In this document: positions 49,518 to 58,874 of the stretch, in pieces
Position numbering within the stretch: the first letter of the stretch is position 1
Layout: the number at the start of each line of letters is the position of its first letter
Assembly: GCF_003026365.1 (NCBI RefSeq)
Contig: NZ_PYOM01000017.1
Location: 47,201-111,200 of the forward strand
Direction of reading: 5' to 3'
Source: Photobacterium angustum
GTDB taxonomy: Bacteria; Pseudomonadota; Gammaproteobacteria; Enterobacterales; Vibrionaceae
Length of the DNA stretch: 64,000 nt
The notes under the pieces: generated by a model
What the model saw: the letters and a program-made list of their open reading frames with translations, nothing else
Database searches by the model: none
What the model was told of the DNA's origin: nothing
Program-made: the position numbers and the translations under genes

Positions 49518-49562
49518 GGGTCTATTTATTTTCATCATTGAGTGACATATCAAATAGACCCG
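49518..49562. terminator. Long inverted repeat after argR
   Basis: GGGTCTATTT (about 49518-49527) pairs with AAATAGACCC (about 49552-49561) across a 24-base loop. No T-run follows; it may protect the argR transcript's 3' end or mark its end. Confidence 0.5.
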
Positions 49563-49771
49563 GCTCCTCCCCTACTTTATTCCCTATCTCTGACTCTTGT
49601 TATTGATCTCAAGTTTGCCTATTTTCATCTTTCTTATTGCTCAATTTGAGTGGTGAAGCACAGACAAAAGCCCATCAGACTATCGTCATTTGTTATGATA
49701 AACAGTAAAAATATTCTTTAATACGCTCTCATTCGTATCCATTAACCATCATGATTAGAAAGGATTCATTC

Positions 49772-50755
49772 ATGACATTAAATAAAATAATGATACTTGG
49801 GCTATGCAGTTTAAGTTGTTATTTCATCGCATCAACAGCATATGCCCAACGTTTTATCACGATAGGAACAGGGCCTATCAATGGTGTTTATTACCCTGCA
49901 GGCGGTGCGATTTGTAAATTAGTGAATCAAGGACGACAGCAACATAATTTACGTTGTTTGGTTGAATCAACCACTGGCTCTATCTACAACATTACTAAAC
50001 TCAAAGACAAAGAATTTGAATTTAGTATTGTTCAATCTGATTGGCAATTTCATGGCTTTAACGGTACAAACCAGTTTAAAGATCAAGGTCCCTACAGCAA
50101 GATGAGAGCTATCTTTTCACTACATGATGAACCTTTTAATATTATTGTTCGTGAAGATTCAGGAATAAATAATATTGATGATCTTAAAGGTAAGCGGATC
50201 AATATTGGTGAATTAGGATCAGGCGATCGAGCGACAATGGAAATTGTTATGGATAGCCTTAGTTGGACGCATTCTGATTTTGACCTTATTTCGATCCCTG
50301 CTGCGGAGCGCTCAGAGGCATTATGTAATAACGAAATTGATGCTTATATCTATCTTGTAGGTCACCCAAACGGGGCAATAAAAGAAGCCGCAGTCTATTG
50401 TAATGCTAAATTAATTCCGACCACAGGGGCTAATATCGAAAAGATCATTGCAGATCATCCTTTTTACACCAAATCAATGACTCCTCACGGTTTTTATAAG
50501 GGAATTAAAGAGAATACTGAAAGCTTTGGCGTGTCAGCGACTTTAATTTCAAGTACAGATGTTTCTGAAGAAATCGTTTATGCATTAACAAAATCAATTT
50601 TTAGTAATTTTGATACCTTCAAAAGACTCCACCCAGCCTTTGCCAATTTAACTAAAGCAGGCATGCTCCAAAACGGATTATCGGTTCCTTTCCATCCAGG
50701 CGCTATTCGTTATTATCAAGAGGCAGGATTTCTGCCCCCTAACGAGCAATATTAA
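49772..50755 (+). CDS. TAXI-family TRAP transporter solute-binding protein (orphan)
   Basis: The 327-residue product carries a signal peptide (..IASTAYA-QRFITIGTG) and the TAXI fold: ITIGTGPINGVYYPAGGAICKLV at the start, then ESTTGSIYNITKLKDKEFEFSIVQSDWQ and the GELGSGDRATMEIV ligand loop. TAXI proteins deliver glutamate or other carboxylates to TRAP permeases, but no permease gene is beside it. V. cholerae has a similar orphan next to argR, annotated as an immunogenic protein. ATG 49772 has AAAGGA seven bases upstream; ATG 49751 is less likely. The ligand is unknown. Confidence 0.9.
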   Translation: MTLNKIMILGLCSLSCYFIASTAYAQRFITIGTGPINGVYYPAGGAICKLVNQGRQQHNLRCLVESTTGSIYNITKLKDKEFEFSIVQSDWQFHGFNGTNQFKDQGPYSKMRAIFSLHDEPFNIIVREDSGINNIDDLKGKRINIGELGSGDRATMEIVMDSLSWTHSDFDLISIPAAERSEALCNNEIDAYIYLVGHPNGAIKEAAVYCNAKLIPTTGANIEKIIADHPFYTKSMTPHGFYKGIKENTESFGVSATLISSTDVSEEIVYALTKSIFSNFDTFKRLHPAFANLTKAGMLQNGLSVPFHPGAIRYYQEAGFLPPNEQY

Positions 50756-50785
50756 AAAAGCCCGTAACATTAATTACGGGCTTAA
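50755..50785. terminator. Terminator between the TAXI gene and ubiX
   Basis: AAGCCCGTAA pairs with TTACGGGCTT around CATTAA; A-run at left favours the ubiX (minus) direction. Confidence 0.82.
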
Positions 50786-50795
50786 ATATTTAACA

Positions 50796-51413
50796 TTATG
50801 CGCGTTGGTCATATCCCCATCGCGGAACTAAGCCTTGCTTAACACCTAAATGATCCAAGATCCTTGCGACCATAAAATCAATTAAATCATCAATCGATTG
50901 TGGTTGATGATAAAAACCCGGAGCGGCAGGCATGATAGTTACCCCAAGCTGAGAAAGCTTAAGCATATTTTCTAAATGAATAGTCGAAAATGGTGTTTCA
51001 CGCACCACCAGCACCAATTGACCACGCTCTTTAATCACCACATCAGCAGCACGCTCAATCAAATTTTCTGACATGCCATAAGCAATAGAAGCCAAGGATC
51101 CAGCCGAGCATGGGCAAACAACCATTTGTTTCGGTGCTGCAGAGCCAGACGCGACAGGAGAGAACCAATCATCTTTGCCACAAACAGTTAATTTATCAGC
51201 ATTACCATTTAGATGAGCAGCTAATTGTTCTCGTGCTTTATCAGGCGATGCTGATAGTTTCAAACCATGCTCTGTTGCTAAAACCACACGTGCCGCGGAT
51301 GAAATCAATAAATACACCTGATAATCAGCCGCTAATAAACATTCTAATAAACGTAGTCCGTAAGGAGCACCCGATGCGCCTGTCCATGCTAGCGTTATAC
51401 GTTTATCTGTCAT
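50796..51413 (-). CDS. ubiX: Flavin prenyltransferase UbiX
   Basis: UbiX makes prenylated FMN, the cofactor of the UbiD decarboxylase in ubiquinone synthesis. The 205-residue protein has the N-terminal flavin loop [28 protein letters not shown] and the conserved [14 protein letters not shown], plus a [28 protein letters not shown]-terminal block. It is 12 bases downstream of mpl in the same direction, as in many vibrios, so they probably form an operon. Confidence 0.96.
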   Translation of the reverse strand: MTDKRITLAWTGASGAPYGLRLLECLLAADYQVYLLISSAARVVLATEHGLKLSASPDKAREQLAAHLNGNADKLTVCGKDDWFSPVASGSAAPKQMVVCPCSAGSLASIAYGMSENLIERAADVVIKERGQLVLVVRETPFSTIHLENMLKLSQLGVTIMPAAPGFYHQPQSIDDLIDFMVARILDHLGVKQGLVPRWGYDQRA

Positions 51414-51425
51414 TACGTTTTCCTA

Positions 51426-52778
51426 TTATTTAGCTAGTTCTGCCAATAACTTATCATGAATACCACCAAAACCACCGTTACTCATCACTAAAATGGTATC
51501 ACCCGGTTGTGCTTTGTTTGTAATGTTATTGACCAAATCATCTAAATCCGCGCTGCAATAAGCAGGCTGTGAACATTGCTCAGCAATCTCTTCTACTGAC
51601 CATGGAATATTTGGCGGTTGGAAGAAAAAAACTTCATCTGCGGCATGTAAAGAAGGAGCAAGATCATCTTTATGTACTCCTAACTTCATGGTGTTAGATC
51701 GAGGTTCTAATACGGCTAAAATACGCGATTGGTTCACCTTTGCACGTAACCCACCTAACGTTAGCTCGATAGCGGTTGGGTGATGAGCAAAATCATCATA
51801 AACAGTTACACCGTTAACTTCGCCTTTAAGCTCAAGACGACGCTTAGTGTTAATAAATTTAGCTAAAGCTTCACATGCAAGATCTGGCGTAACCCCAACA
51901 TGACGTGCCGCAGCGATTGCCATTAAGGCATTATTAACATTGTGATCACCAACTAAAGGCCAATGCACCGTACCTACCATATCGCTATCTAAATACACAT
52001 CAAACACACTGCCATCAGCATGGTGTTTTTCAGCACGCCAATGACCGTCACCACCGATATATTCCAATTCACTCCAGCAACCCATCTCTAGCGTTTCATC
52101 AATATTTTTCACCCCTTTTGGCGCTAAAATACGACCATTACCAGGCACTGTACGTACAAGATGATGGAACTGACGTTGGATAGCTTTAAGATCATCGAAA
52201 ATATCAGCATGATCAAATTCCAAATTATTCATGATCAAGGTTCTAGGGTGGTAATGTACGAACTTCGAACGCTTATCAAAAAAAGCACTGTCATATTCAT
52301 CCGCTTCAACCACGAAGAACATGCTTTCCCCTAAACGCGCTGAAATACCGAAGTTCCCCAGCACCCCACCGACTAAAAACCCCGGTTGATAACCACAATC
52401 TTCCAAAATCCACGCCAACATGCTTGCTGTTGTTGTTTTACCGTGTGTCCCCGATACCGCCATTACCCAACGATCATGTAATAAATACTCTTGCAACCAT
52501 TGTGGGCCTGAGGTGTAACGTAGATTGCTGTTAAGGACATACTCAACACAAGGGTTACCACGGCTCATTGCATTACCAATCACCACGAGATCAGGAGCAG
52601 GTTCGAGTTGTTTCGGATCATATCCTTGGATAATTTCAATACCTTGATCTTCTAACATGGTACTCATCGGTGGATACACATTGGCGTCAGAGCCAGTAAC
52701 TTTATGGCCTAACTGCCTTGCAAGCATTGCAGCACCGCCCATGAATGTACCGCAAATACCTAAAATATGAATATGCAT
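51426..52778 (-). CDS. mpl: UDP-MurNAc:tripeptide ligase Mpl
   Basis: Mpl attaches recycled L-Ala-gamma-D-Glu-meso-DAP directly to UDP-MurNAc in peptidoglycan recycling. The 450-residue protein is a Mur ligase: MHIHILGICGTFMGGAAMLARQ, ATP loop GTHGKTTTASML, EADEYDSAFFDKRSKF and C-terminal LEPRSNTMKLGVHKDDL. ATG 52778 gives the family start; the frame is open 12 codons more. It diverges from fbp, as in E. coli. Confidence 0.97.
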   Translation of the reverse strand: MHIHILGICGTFMGGAAMLARQLGHKVTGSDANVYPPMSTMLEDQGIEIIQGYDPKQLEPAPDLVVIGNAMSRGNPCVEYVLNSNLRYTSGPQWLQEYLLHDRWVMAVSGTHGKTTTASMLAWILEDCGYQPGFLVGGVLGNFGISARLGESMFFVVEADEYDSAFFDKRSKFVHYHPRTLIMNNLEFDHADIFDDLKAIQRQFHHLVRTVPGNGRILAPKGVKNIDETLEMGCWSELEYIGGDGHWRAEKHHADGSVFDVYLDSDMVGTVHWPLVGDHNVNNALMAIAAARHVGVTPDLACEALAKFINTKRRLELKGEVNGVTVYDDFAHHPTAIELTLGGLRAKVNQSRILAVLEPRSNTMKLGVHKDDLAPSLHAADEVFFFQPPNIPWSVEEIAEQCSQPAYCSADLDDLVNNITNKAQPGDTILVMSNGGFGGIHDKLLAELAK

Positions 52779-52976
52779 TGCTGCTGGCTCCGTCATTAAT
52801 TCGGTTAGTTTCACGCTTTCGCGTTACTTCGTTACCATAAAAAAGATCTTTATATACAATTTCTTATATAACAAAAATACGATTTAGCACTTCATCTCAC
52901 CCGCAGGTGAGTTTATCAAGTGCTATATTCTACTCTCTTCACCCGATTATATGACAACATGATGAAAGGATTGTTT

Positions 52977-53990
52977 ATGACTGATATTAGAACGCTTGGT
53001 GAATTCATTGTCGAGAAACAGAGTGACTTTCCTCATGCAAGTGGCGAGCTTTCATCCCTATTAGGGTCAATTAAACTCGCAGCTAAAATCGTCAACCGAG
53101 AAATTAACAAAGCAGGATTGGTCGATATTACAGGTACGGTCGGCGAGAACAACATCCAAGGCGAAGAGCAACAGAAGCTCGATGTCTATGCTAACGATAA
53201 ATTTAAAGCCGCTCTTGAAGCTAGAGATCAAGTCTGCGGTATTGCGAGTGAAGAAGAAGATGAAGCTGTTGCATTTCATAAACCATTAAATTTAAATGCA
53301 AAATACGTTGTTTTAATGGACCCTCTCGATGGTTCATCTAATATTGATGTTAATGTCTCTGTGGGAACGATATTTTCCATTTATCGTCGAGTTTCCCCTG
53401 TAGGCTCTCCTCCAACAAAAGAAGATTTTCTGCAAACAGGCAACCAACAAGTTGCTGCTGGGTATGTCATTTATGGCTCATCCACTATGCTAGTTTATAC
53501 CACAGGCAATGGTGTTCATGGCTTTACCTATGATCCCTCATTAGGTAGTTTTTGTCTCTCTCATGAAAATATGACCATTCCAAAAGATGGTGTCATTTAC
53601 TCAATTAACGAAGGTAATTACATTCGTTTTCCTACCGGTGTAAAGCAGTACATAAAATATTGCCAAGAAGCCGTACCTGAAGAAAAACGACCTTATACAT
53701 CACGCTATATAGGTTCTTTAGTCGCTGATTTTCATCGTAATTTATTAAAAGGTGGGATTTATCTCTACCCAAGTACCGCCAGTTACCCTAACGGAAAACT
53801 ACGCCTTCTTTATGAATGTAACCCAATGGCATTTATTATCGAGCAGGCTGGCGGTAAAGCAACGAATGGTTTTCAGCGGATCTTAGATATTCCACCAACA
53901 GAATTACACCAACGTGTACCTTTCTTTGTTGGCTCCACCAACATGGTTGAGAAAGTCGAAGGCTTCCTTCGTGAATATCCTGATAAGTAA
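52977..53990 (+). CDS. fbp: Fructose-1,6-bisphosphatase, class 1
   Basis: Fbp dephosphorylates fructose 1,6-bisphosphate in gluconeogenesis. The 337-residue product contains [33 protein letters not shown] (metal and catalysis) and the substrate block [32 protein letters not shown] 52977 was chosen: AAAGGA is six bases upstream and the N-terminus [15 protein letters not shown] fits; the frame is open 19 codons earlier. Confidence 0.97.
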   Translation: MTDIRTLGEFIVEKQSDFPHASGELSSLLGSIKLAAKIVNREINKAGLVDITGTVGENNIQGEEQQKLDVYANDKFKAALEARDQVCGIASEEEDEAVAFHKPLNLNAKYVVLMDPLDGSSNIDVNVSVGTIFSIYRRVSPVGSPPTKEDFLQTGNQQVAAGYVIYGSSTMLVYTTGNGVHGFTYDPSLGSFCLSHENMTIPKDGVIYSINEGNYIRFPTGVKQYIKYCQEAVPEEKRPYTSRYIGSLVADFHRNLLKGGIYLYPSTASYPNGKLRLLYECNPMAFIIEQAGGKATNGFQRILDIPPTELHQRVPFFVGSTNMVEKVEGFLREYPDK

Positions 53991-54003
53991 ATAGAAGCGA
54001 TAC

Positions 54004-54029
54004 GTGTCGTGCATCTGATTGTGCGACAC
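54004..54029 (+). repeat. Hairpin after fbp
   Basis: GTGTCG and CGACAC flank a 14-base loop 14 bases after the fbp stop. A weak transcript-end signal; no T-run. Confidence 0.35.
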
Positions 54030-54120
54030 CGCAACGATGATGATTTGCTTTTGTTTTTGTTTACCTTCATTATAATTTTAATAAACAACAACATTTCATT
54101 AACCTTAGAAGGAATTAGTC

Positions 54121-54651
54121 ATGAGCCTTAATCAGGTCCCTGCAGGCAAGGATATCCCAGAAGATATTTACGTAATTATTGAAATCCCAGCAAATGCAGA
54201 TCCGATTAAATATGAAGTAGACAAAGACAGTGGTGCGATTTTTGTTGACCGTTTTATGTCTAGCCCAATGTTTTATCCGTGTAACTATGGTTATGTTAAC
54301 CACACATTATCACTTGATGGTGATCCGGTTGATGTACTCGTACCAACGCCGCATCCACTCGTCCCGGGCGCAGTGATCCGCTGTCGTCCTGTTGGCGTAT
54401 TGAAGATGACAGATGAATCAGGTGAAGATGCAAAAATCGTTGCCGTGCCTCACAGTAAACTAAGTAAAGAATACGATCATATCCAAGATGTGGGTGATTT
54501 ACCTGAATTACTTAAAGCACAGATCACCCACTTCTTCGAGCGCTACAAAGAGCTTGAGCCAAACAAGTGGGTAAAAGTAGAAGGCTGGGATAATGCAGAA
54601 GCAGCAAAAGCTGAAATTCTAACTTCCTTTGAGCGTGCTCAAAAGAAGTAA
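54121..54651 (+). CDS. ppa: Inorganic pyrophosphatase, family I
   Basis: Ppa hydrolyses pyrophosphate and so drives biosynthetic reactions. The 176-residue product (E. coli 176) has the metal-binding signature DGDPVDVLV, the acidic E/K positions in [16 protein letters not shown] and [26 protein letters not shown] is a strong SD. It follows fbp as in V. cholerae. A periplasmic rhodanese gene follows after 33 bases, so the two may be co-transcribed. Confidence 0.97.
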   Translation: MSLNQVPAGKDIPEDIYVIIEIPANADPIKYEVDKDSGAIFVDRFMSSPMFYPCNYGYVNHTLSLDGDPVDVLVPTPHPLVPGAVIRCRPVGVLKMTDESGEDAKIVAVPHSKLSKEYDHIQDVGDLPELLKAQITHFFERYKELEPNKWVKVEGWDNAEAAKAEILTSFERAQKK

Positions 54652-54684
54652 TTAGCTAATAACACTTATTAATAGCGGTAAAAT

Positions 54685-55050
54685 ATGATGAAAAATAAAC
54701 GTGGTTTACTCGCGGTATTTTTAACTTTATTTACCGCTATTTCATTTGCTAAAAATGTCAGTCCAGATGAATTTTGGCGACTAGAGCAAGCACATAACCC
54801 TATCATTGTTGATGTAAGAACAGCCGAAGAATTTGCCGCAGGACACATTCCTAATGCTGTTAATATTCCTTTTGAACAGATCGCGACAATTTCAAAATAT
54901 TCGATAGACAAATCCAAACCGATATTACTCTACTGCCGCTCAGGTCGACGTGCTGAAATAGCAGTCGCTGAATTATATTCTCTTGGCTATAAAAACACAT
55001 TTAACGGTATGAGTTACCAACAACTCCTACAGACTAAACCAAAGGACTAG
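54685..55050 (+). CDS. Rhodanese-like protein with signal peptide
   Basis: The 121-residue product has a signal peptide (MMKNKRGLLAVFLTLFTAISFA, then KNVSPDEFW) and a single rhodanese domain with VDVRTAEEFAAGHIPNAVNIPF and the active-site loop CRSGRRAE (catalytic Cys ~residue 90). It resembles periplasmic PspE/GlpE-like sulfurtransferases; sulphur donor and acceptor are unknown. Two consecutive ATG codons could start it. It precedes a terminator shared with tamB. Confidence 0.9.
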   Translation: MMKNKRGLLAVFLTLFTAISFAKNVSPDEFWRLEQAHNPIIVDVRTAEEFAAGHIPNAVNIPFEQIATISKYSIDKSKPILLYCRSGRRAEIAVAELYSLGYKNTFNGMSYQQLLQTKPKD

Positions 55051-55066
55051 CTCGTGTTACAAACAA

Positions 55067-55099
55067 AAAAAAGCCCAATGCTAGCATTGGGCTTTTTAT
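55067..55099. terminator. Bidirectional terminator between the rhodanese gene and tamB
   Basis: AAGCCCAATGC pairs with GCATTGGGCTT around TA; eight A before and five T after serve both directions. Confidence 0.92.
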
Positions 55100-55118
55100 T
55101 AGATGACATCACTAATAA

Positions 55119-58100
55119 TTAATTAAATTCAAATTGGTAAAGTAAGTCCACTGCCTGATCGAGACCATTCACTGCTTCGATATATAAATTCTTCATCAGG
55201 CGATAACGTACGGTAAACTCATCCACATCATTAAATAAACCAACGCCGTATTTCACTTGTAGTCCTGGCGCGATATAACCACTAACTGTCACTTGTGAAT
55301 CATCGCCAGACCCAGCAGTCGATAAGCTAAGATCTTTAATACCAACCGCTTCACCTACATCACCAACAAGTTGACCGCTTTGCGCCAGCCCCATACCTAT
55401 CAATGCCGTCGTCATCGCATTACTCGACCCTCCCTCATTTTCACTATCAAGGTTATGACCCGTTAAGATATATGACAATGCATTTTGTTGTGGCATCGCA
55501 GGATCAGAGAAAATACTCACTTCAGGTTTATCTGCAGAACCAGTTACCTTAACTCCCGCAATAACATCATCTTCAACATTATCAGGATCACGGATCGCCT
55601 CAATAGAGAGGTATGGCTGATCAGGTGGGCCATTAAATAATATCTGTCCTTTACGAATAAGTAATTCTTGCCCCAATGCTCGGTAAGAGGATCCTTTGGC
55701 AATATTCACTTCACCGTAAATCATTGGTCCTTTGCCTTCTTGGCGAACATTCAGATCACCTGATAAGCCAGCCTTTAAACCAAACGCTGATAACTTCACG
55801 TCATCACCAACATGCACCATAATATTAGTTGTAATATCAAACGGCACAGATTTCTTCGGTTCAACAGGCTCTAGGTTATCTTTTAAAATGACCTGATCTT
55901 TAGAAACCGCGATCGCAGATTTTGGTAATTGATTAACCGTAATGCGTCCCCATGGAATTCCCACCTTACCGCTAATATCTGCAGATTTAGGTGTAGCTTT
56001 AATGGTGAGATCTGGAGAGACCTTAAGAGAAACCATCGGAGGCATACTCACTTGCAACTCTTTACCATTAATATTTAATTCCGTTTTCCACGCCGCCATA
56101 TCTTGCCAGTCACCAGTACCACGTAACAGCAATTGTCCATCAGGAGTATAAATATTCCCCATTAACGTTGCGTTATAACCCTTAAAGGCTAATTTGATAT
56201 CAGCGTTCTGAACATCTAATGGTACTTTACGCCCTCTTGCTTCTAGCTTCGTGACTTGTAATAAACCATTCACTGCGGGATGCATGATTGGCCCCGTTAT
56301 TTGCAAGTTAGTATCAACTTGACCACCAAACTGATGGTAGTCCTTAATAACAGGCTCTAAAAATGCAAGCGTAAAACGATCTAATTTCACATTGGCATTA
56401 ATACGCTTATCACCTTGTAGATCAGTGATCTTAGCATTACCTGATAAATCGCCATTATTTTTAACCGCCACTAACCAATTAGCATTTAGAACATCATTTT
56501 CCATCTCAGCATTAACGGTAACTTTATCCCAGCCTAACGTTAATGGTGCATCATCGGTATCCACTTGTTGAGTAAAACTTCCGCTCGGCATCAAAATCTG
56601 GGCTTTTACATAAGGTGCACTCTTCGGTGCCCATTTAGCGACAACATTTGCACCAAGCTCACCGTTGACGTTCATCTGCTCAGGCATAAATGATTTCAAC
56701 AAATCAAAATTGAAACGCTTTATTGCTAATTGCGCATTACCCGATGCACCAGCAGTCAGATCTTGAGTTAAACAAATTCCAGCTTTCCCTTGTTTCCAAC
56801 AGTGTGCACCGACTGTTGCCATTGCGGTTTTCAGATCATAACGGATAGGTGTTGGATGGTTTAGTACCCACTCACCAACAGGGGTCGTAAAGTCACCTTT
56901 TTGCAAGATCCCTTGCCAGCCTGTCTTACGATCTAATTTACCCGTTAGAAGTAACTCAGTACCTACTGGCTCTCCTTTTACTTTTACCGTTAAACGATGA
57001 TCTTGCTCTGTGCCCTTAAACAACACATCCATATCATCCAACGTAACAGTATCAAATTTACCTTTTTTAGCATTTAAACTAATATCAGCTTTTAATACTG
57101 GTAATGGCGTTACGCTACCTTTCAATTTAAAAGACGCAAGGCTTGCGACTTTTTGCCAACCAAGATCATCACCTTCAAGGTCAAGTTTTATATCTGGTTC
57201 AGCCATCTTGCCAGATAACTTCACCTCACCATTAATACGACCATGCAAGTCTGCTAATGATTTAGATAAATCTGGCGCTTTAATATCAGCAACAACATTC
57301 CACGTCTTGTCTAATTCTCCTTTCGCGACTAAACCATTAGGACCATGCTTTAATGTTAATCCCTGTGTTTTAAACTTAAGATCTTTGCCTTTACCCGTCA
57401 GATCAGAAACATCAAGCTGGCCTTGAAGATCAAGTGGCTGTTTCATGATCGAGCCATTAACAGCAAGCTCTGGCAATTTAATAAACCAACCACCTTTTGC
57501 AGTTAAACCACCTGATGTATTTAACTTACCGCTTACGTTGCCTTCCGCTTCTGGCCATTGTTTACCTGGCTGAATATTGGTAAAAGCGAGCTGACCTTGC
57601 CACTTAACAAGATCTTTCCAACTTGCTTTTGCATTGCCTGTAATAGAGCCAGCTAAGGTCTCTACATTCAGTGCCGATAAGTTCACAGAATCAAGGTTAC
57701 CTTTACCTTTCAAATTAAATTTCACGTTTGGCATAGGCGTGCCATTTACGTTACTTTTAGCATTAAACGTAAAGCCCTTTAAGCTACCTTTGGCGTTTAT
57801 ATCAGTATTGGCAACAGTAAATTCTGCTTTTTTATCAATAGGCCATTGTAAATGCTTACTTGATACCACTACATCAAAAGGAAGATTTGGATCTAGCGGC
57901 GATAATTTACCTTTAACCAACGCATCTAATTTACCTTTTAACGTCGCATCAAGTACCAATTTCGCTAATGAGCCTGATGCTTTTAAATGCAACTGATGCC
58001 CTTCAACAGGCTTCATCGATATCTTTGCATTCGCATCTAATGTGAGCGGGTAATCTCCCGTTAACGTCACATCAGCTTTCGCGGTTAAAGACGCTTGAGG

Positions 58101-58874
58101 TGCATTCACCTGCAACTTACCAATATTGATATCGCTGTCTTTAGCATTCGCAATCAGCTCTAATAACGAGACCTTTTGTGGCGTTTCGCCGGCTAACTCA
58201 AAGTCTTTTACCGTAAAACGCTCAATATCAAAAGACATCGGTAACACAACATCAGGCAGTTTTATTGCTTCCGCTTTTTTCGTTGATTTCGACACTGCAG
58301 CTGGCTTTTTATCATCCGCTTTAGATTGTGCTAATGCTAAATAAATCCCTTCCCAATCCGTTGGCTTTAAGGTGACATGACTGCCTTGTAAATCTGCTGC
58401 TGTAGAGAAATGCTTCCAACGCACTTTATTCGCCAATATATCTAAATCGATATCATCAAGCGTTACCTTCTCAATATGAATAGGTAATGGTATTGAAATT
58501 TCAGTTACAGGCTCTGAAGGCTGTTCCGGCTTATCCGATGCAGGTGGAAGTTCTGGCATTGAAAACTTGACACCTTGCACCCCTAGATCAGAGACACAAA
58601 TCTCAGGAGTTAATAAACAGCTATCATTTAATGTTAAATTCAGCTTATTAACAGCAAGATCTATATTTCCGTCGTTATAGCGGACATTCTTAAATTCAAA
58701 ACCATCAAATAAAGCACCTTGCGATTCACCAATCGACAAGGCAGGAAGTGCTTTTTGCGCTCCCCATGCTGCAACTTTAATACCAGCTGGTGTATAAAGT
58801 AGTGCAGCTACAGCAATAACTAATAATAATAATAAGGCTAATACGCCAAGTGCTATACGCTTAACCCAAATCAT
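55119..58874 (-). CDS. tamB: Translocation and assembly module subunit TamB
   Basis: TamB is an AsmA-like bridge protein anchored in the inner membrane that spans the periplasm, works with TamA and helps carry phospholipids or assemble outer-membrane proteins. The 1251 residues start with one N-terminal helix (IALGVLALLLLLVIAVAALLY), continue with long beta-taco repeats and end with the DUF490/TamB domain (..GLQVKYGVGLFNDVDEFTVRYRLMKNLYIEAV..) and a terminal Phe-Asn. It overlaps tamA by four bases (ATGA). E. coli TamB has 1259 residues. Confidence 0.97.
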   Translation of the reverse strand: MIWVKRIALGVLALLLLLVIAVAALLYTPAGIKVAAWGAQKALPALSIGESQGALFDGFEFKNVRYNDGNIDLAVNKLNLTLNDSCLLTPEICVSDLGVQGVKFSMPELPPASDKPEQPSEPVTEISIPLPIHIEKVTLDDIDLDILANKVRWKHFSTAADLQGSHVTLKPTDWEGIYLALAQSKADDKKPAAVSKSTKKAEAIKLPDVVLPMSFDIERFTVKDFELAGETPQKVSLLELIANAKDSDINIGKLQVNAPQASLTAKADVTLTGDYPLTLDANAKISMKPVEGHQLHLKASGSLAKLVLDATLKGKLDALVKGKLSPLDPNLPFDVVVSSKHLQWPIDKKAEFTVANTDINAKGSLKGFTFNAKSNVNGTPMPNVKFNLKGKGNLDSVNLSALNVETLAGSITGNAKASWKDLVKWQGQLAFTNIQPGKQWPEAEGNVSGKLNTSGGLTAKGGWFIKLPELAVNGSIMKQPLDLQGQLDVSDLTGKGKDLKFKTQGLTLKHGPNGLVAKGELDKTWNVVADIKAPDLSKSLADLHGRINGEVKLSGKMAEPDIKLDLEGDDLGWQKVASLASFKLKGSVTPLPVLKADISLNAKKGKFDTVTLDDMDVLFKGTEQDHRLTVKVKGEPVGTELLLTGKLDRKTGWQGILQKGDFTTPVGEWVLNHPTPIRYDLKTAMATVGAHCWKQGKAGICLTQDLTAGASGNAQLAIKRFNFDLLKSFMPEQMNVNGELGANVVAKWAPKSAPYVKAQILMPSGSFTQQVDTDDAPLTLGWDKVTVNAEMENDVLNANWLVAVKNNGDLSGNAKITDLQGDKRINANVKLDRFTLAFLEPVIKDYHQFGGQVDTNLQITGPIMHPAVNGLLQVTKLEARGRKVPLDVQNADIKLAFKGYNATLMGNIYTPDGQLLLRGTGDWQDMAAWKTELNINGKELQVSMPPMVSLKVSPDLTIKATPKSADISGKVGIPWGRITVNQLPKSAIAVSKDQVILKDNLEPVEPKKSVPFDITTNIMVHVGDDVKLSAFGLKAGLSGDLNVRQEGKGPMIYGEVNIAKGSSYRALGQELLIRKGQILFNGPPDQPYLSIEAIRDPDNVEDDVIAGVKVTGSADKPEVSIFSDPAMPQQNALSYILTGHNLDSENEGGSSNAMTTALIGMGLAQSGQLVGDVGEAVGIKDLSLSTAGSGDDSQVTVSGYIAPGLQVKYGVGLFNDVDEFTVRYRLMKNLYIEAVNGLDQAVDLLYQFEFN

